A stretch of DNA of 64,000 nt. Source: Merluccius polli (lineage: Eukaryota; Chordata; Actinopteri; Gadiformes; Merlucciidae). The position numbers and the translations under genes are program-made. Location of the stretch: contig JAOPHQ010005419.1 in NCBI GenBank assembly GCA_030340625.1, positions 232,501 to 296,500 of the forward strand. Reading direction: 5' to 3'. The notes beneath the pieces were generated by a model. That model was not told where the DNA came from and ran no database searches. It saw only the letters and a program-made list of their open reading frames with translations. Positions within the stretch are counted from its first letter, which is position 1. Every line of letters begins with the position of its first letter. Positions 61,626-64,000 of the stretch are shown here, piece by piece.

Positions 61626-62426
61626 GTAAGTGGTCAGCGAGGCAAAACTTGGCATGCGTCATGTTCTGAGAAAGTAGAAAGGCAGTGAGGCATCTCTCAA
61701 ATATTTAAGTCCTTTGATTTTATACCTTCTCTTCTCTTTTTGTAAATATATCCTTTTTTCATAACCTTTTCTTTTCCTTCTCTTCGTTTTGTCCACCATG
61801 AAACCACAAGCCTCGAGACTCACCTATTGCTTTGTATCACCTTTCAACGGGATACTCTTTCTCACTGACACTCTGCTCTGACAACCTCTGACACACATAC
61901 CAAACGTGTTATGTACCATAGTGTTTTTCCTACCCTGTCTCGCTCAATGACAGCAACTGTTTGCTTTTACTGTTGTACCGTAACGCTTCCCTTGTTCAGT
62001 ATACTCTTCTCCCACACATACATTCTCTACATATGCCGCCGTTCTCTCTCTCTCTCTTTCTCCCCCCTACTTGGATCCTGTCTAGTCTGCGCCACTCACT
62101 GCAAATGTTTATTTTCCTCAGTGAACTGTAACGTTTTCCGGTCAACTCCACACACGATATATACATCTGCGGCTGTTCTCTCTTTCTACGTCTCTTCTCT
62201 CTCTCTCTCCATACCTCCTCGGTGCACCCCTCTCGCCCAGCGAGGCGTTGACTGGCGTCTGTTTGTTTTTTCCCGCCGCAGGATCCGCGAGGAGTCGGCG
62301 ACCTTTGAAGGCATGCGCCGCACCGTGGCCGACATCGCCGGCAGACTGGAGCTCTCGGTGCCGTCGCTGCAGGCGTCGTTCACCAAAAAGATCAGGAACA
62401 CGGCTCTCCGCCGCTCCCGTGGCTGA
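58972..62426 (+). CDS. Predicted secreted Ser/Pro-repeat protein with helical C-terminus
   Basis: Two coding exons (58972-61625 and 62282-62426) give 932 residues. Residues 1-20 (MWRRMLCIFMWVSTVKPILG) look like a signal peptide. Residues 21-35 are acidic with an SG dipeptide (SDDDWGSGVD), resembling a glycosaminoglycan-attachment context. About residues 65-775 are Ser/Pro/Thr/Gln repeats including PSQPTTLLPATMSPPPAP, SQTIPPSSP and SQTPPPSLSAPSQP units and pure Ser runs. Residues from about 778 are non-repetitive and mostly helical (ARWLKAQEEELAYMRAIQHG, ENLVQYVSAEVGEQRYEAII, ALDDLEKQLEGDVMETLTAM), with three cysteines or fewer. I do not recognise the family; mucin-like or proteoglycan-like is an inference from composition. 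The start is chosen for its signal peptide and CACC before ATG. Extensive O-glycosylation would be expected. Confidence 0.82.
59479..61260. repeat. Exonic (TCA)n/(CCA)n trinucleotide repeat
   Basis: Ser and Pro are encoded almost only by TCA and CCA, so the exon behaves as a giant trinucleotide microsatellite with at least four pure TCA runs of 14-20 units. Confidence 0.95.
62282..62426 (+). CDS. Secreted Ser/Pro-repeat protein, last coding exon
   Basis: The acceptor follows TTTTTTCCCGCCGCAG. The joining codon is AA+G (Lys), giving IREESATFEGMRRTVADI, then AGRLELSVPSLQASFTKKI and a basic end RNTALRRSRG with TGA at 62424-62426. High GC and the continued helix character support a real exon. 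Confidence 0.82.
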
Positions 62427-62439
62427 GGGAGAAGTGAAA

Positions 62440-62540
62440 GAATGAGTCAGTGAGTGAGTGAGTAAATGGACTAATGAATGAGTGTGTAAATGAGTGAGTG
62501 AGTGAATTAATGAGTGAGTGAGTGAACGAATGAGTGTTGG
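62440..62540. repeat. (GAGT)n-type tetranucleotide repeat in the 3' UTR
   Basis: Imperfect TGAGTGAGTGAG units with AAAT/AATGA variants, directly after the stop codon. Confidence 0.9.
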
Positions 62541-62867
62541 AGATGTTGCACAATGCTCACAATCCCTGTCTGGAAGGAGGATTGTGTTGCATCTGATTGG
62601 CAGATGTCTGTAAAGAGGAAATGTTGAATACATCAAAAGGAACGGTTATAATTGTACACAATGTCCCATTGTGGCAATGGAGAGGTCACATTTTTTGCAT
62701 TAGCCTTGTGGCCTGCATAATGCAGGCGGTGCATGTGTGTGTGTGTGTGTGTGTGGGGGGGGGAGGGTTTCACAATGGAAGAGTGGAAAAACTTTGGACA
62801 TGGAAGTCAACGTCAACATCTTGACTTGAATTGAATTGGCAGTGAGATTATGCAGCTTAAAAAAAAG

Positions 62868-62873
62868 AATAAA
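62868..62873 (+). terminator. First poly(A) signal of the secreted-protein gene
   Basis: AATAAA 440 bases after the stop. Two more occur at 63708-63713 and 63825-63830, so alternative 3' ends are possible. Confidence 0.5.
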
Positions 62874-62879
62874 ACCATC

Positions 62880-64000
62880 ATTTTCCATATCGCAGTTGGA
62901 AAACAAGCCTCCCAAGAGTGACTTAAAGCCATGACAGTAGAATTTTCCAAATGTACATTTATGAATACAATAGGATCACACTCTCCCTCAAGGCATTTTA
63001 CTGAATTCAGTTACGCCAGACAGACAGTACATGCTAGGATCCACTATGGTGCTCTTCTTATGATTAATTTCTGCCCCATTGTATGCCAGTAAAGTCCAAA
63101 CAGAGAGAAAGTCAGTTGATAAATCAGCAGCAGTGATAGGGACATCTGGCTTCAAGGGGCAGGATGGCGGCCAGGATGAGCTCATGAGTCAAGATGTTTA
63201 AGAAGTAGCCTGTGAATATAGCACTCGAGGGAGAGCTAGGACTTGCTTCGGCTACAGGGGCTGGGAAATGAGGGGAGATGTGCTTAGTGTTGTTGGTCAG
63301 TTGTTCACGTAGCTCTAGTACTCCCCCTTGCAATGTCTATGAGATAAACACAATTCTACTATTTTATTACAAAATGAGTGACATCAGATGACATTCAGGG
63401 TGAATATAATTGTCACAAGAAAAAAAAAAGAAGATATATATATGTAAACATCTACCAACCATGTTTTTACGATCAAATAGTTTATCAGGTGGTCAAAATC
63501 AATATCTATTTTCTTTTTTTTACAAAAGGATGCATCGTTTTCAAATTGCATTGACTTAAATGTCAAGTGAATCTTAACTTCCTGATTGCCTTTACTGAAC
63601 TAGACAGAGATATAAGTTTGGTGTCATTATACAAATGTTTTTTAAAATGTATGTTGTTGTTGATATGTGGCGATACATTGCACATACATTGTTATTCTGT
63701 GTCAAGCAATAAAGTGGACAGGAGTTTTGCTAAATGACCCCCTCTCTGGGCAGCATTAGTCAAAACTCTTTTTAGAAGTGTGAATATCTGTCTATTCATC
63801 TTGTAATAAGAAAGGAGGGGAAGAAATAAAGTTGAAATAAGAAATACTTTGAACAAGTGTGTGTTATTCATTTGGCAACGCCTATATCAATTAGCCTAAT
63901 TGATATTTAAAAAAGTGATATTGTGCCTCTGTTCGTTGCTTCACTATTCATTTAGTAGTCACAGAGTAGACCAGTAGACCAGAGCTTCACTATTCATTTA
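62880..64000. other. 3' UTR or intergenic DNA, no gene recognised
   Basis: AT-rich with two further AATAAA hexamers and no supported coding. A short direct repeat, AGCTTCACTATTCATTTA/TGCTTCACTATTCATTTA, is at 63938-64000. Confidence 0.4.
63708..63713 (+). terminator. Alternative poly(A) signal
   Basis: AATAAA followed by AAGTGG and a T-rich region. It would give a 3' UTR of about 1.3 kb. Confidence 0.4.

Overview
The window looks like nuclear DNA of a ray-finned (teleost) fish. Three split genes can be read, with vertebrate-type GT/AG introns. The rest is AT-rich non-coding DNA full of dinucleotide, tri-/tetranucleotide and GA/CT microsatellites, fish-type SINEs, LINE remnants of L2-like and RTE-like type, and at least one hAT-type DNA transposon. 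The species cannot be named from the sequence. There is no bacterial gene, operon, CRISPR array or recognisable viral gene.

Left end (1-8.0 kb): the 3' four coding exons of NME6, a nucleoside diphosphate kinase 6 homologue, lie on the + strand (300-2963) with a poly(A) signal at 3523. Tail to tail with it on the - strand is an unrecognised gene. Its four 3'-most coding exons (8008-4102) are phase-compatible and encode a Pro/Ser-rich stretch followed by a basic/polar C-terminus. The exon furthest upstream has one in-frame TGA. The intron between its exons at 7316-7546 and 5018-5220 holds a 1573-bp non-autonomous hAT-like transposon with a perfect 8-bp target-site duplication. Inside the transposon is a 485-bp array of about 25 exact TTACGTAA palindromes ending next to a perfect CRE. 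I consider this the most interesting structure in the window.

Middle (8-58.9 kb): about 50 kb with no convincing gene. It contains a 1.4-kb pyrimidine minisatellite (12.38-13.80 kb), a degraded L2-like LINE (20.66-22.34 kb, - strand), the 3' end of an RTE-like LINE (24.35-24.94 kb, - strand), and a 14-copy 50-bp minisatellite (35.28-35.98 kb). Five copies of one tRNA-type SINE are scattered through the window. Two further repeat families are each present as an opposite-strand pair (16.46/36.44 kb and 27.39/45.81 kb). There is a MITE-like element at 39.6 kb, two long inverted repeats (50.25 and 52.15 kb) and long CA and GA arrays. Several stretches have the look of conserved non-coding DNA, and one TATA box with a short ORF (33.7-34.1 kb) is a weak promoter candidate.

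Right end (58.97-62.43 kb): a + strand gene encodes a predicted secreted protein of 932 residues. It has a signal peptide, a short acidic segment with an SG dipeptide, about 700 residues of Ser/Pro repeats built on TCA/CCA codons, and a non-repetitive, probably alpha-helical C-terminus split by one intron. I do not recognise the family.

The three genes share no evident pathway. The arrangement is a convergent pair at the left, a gene-poor interval, and a rapidly evolving secreted-protein gene at the right.
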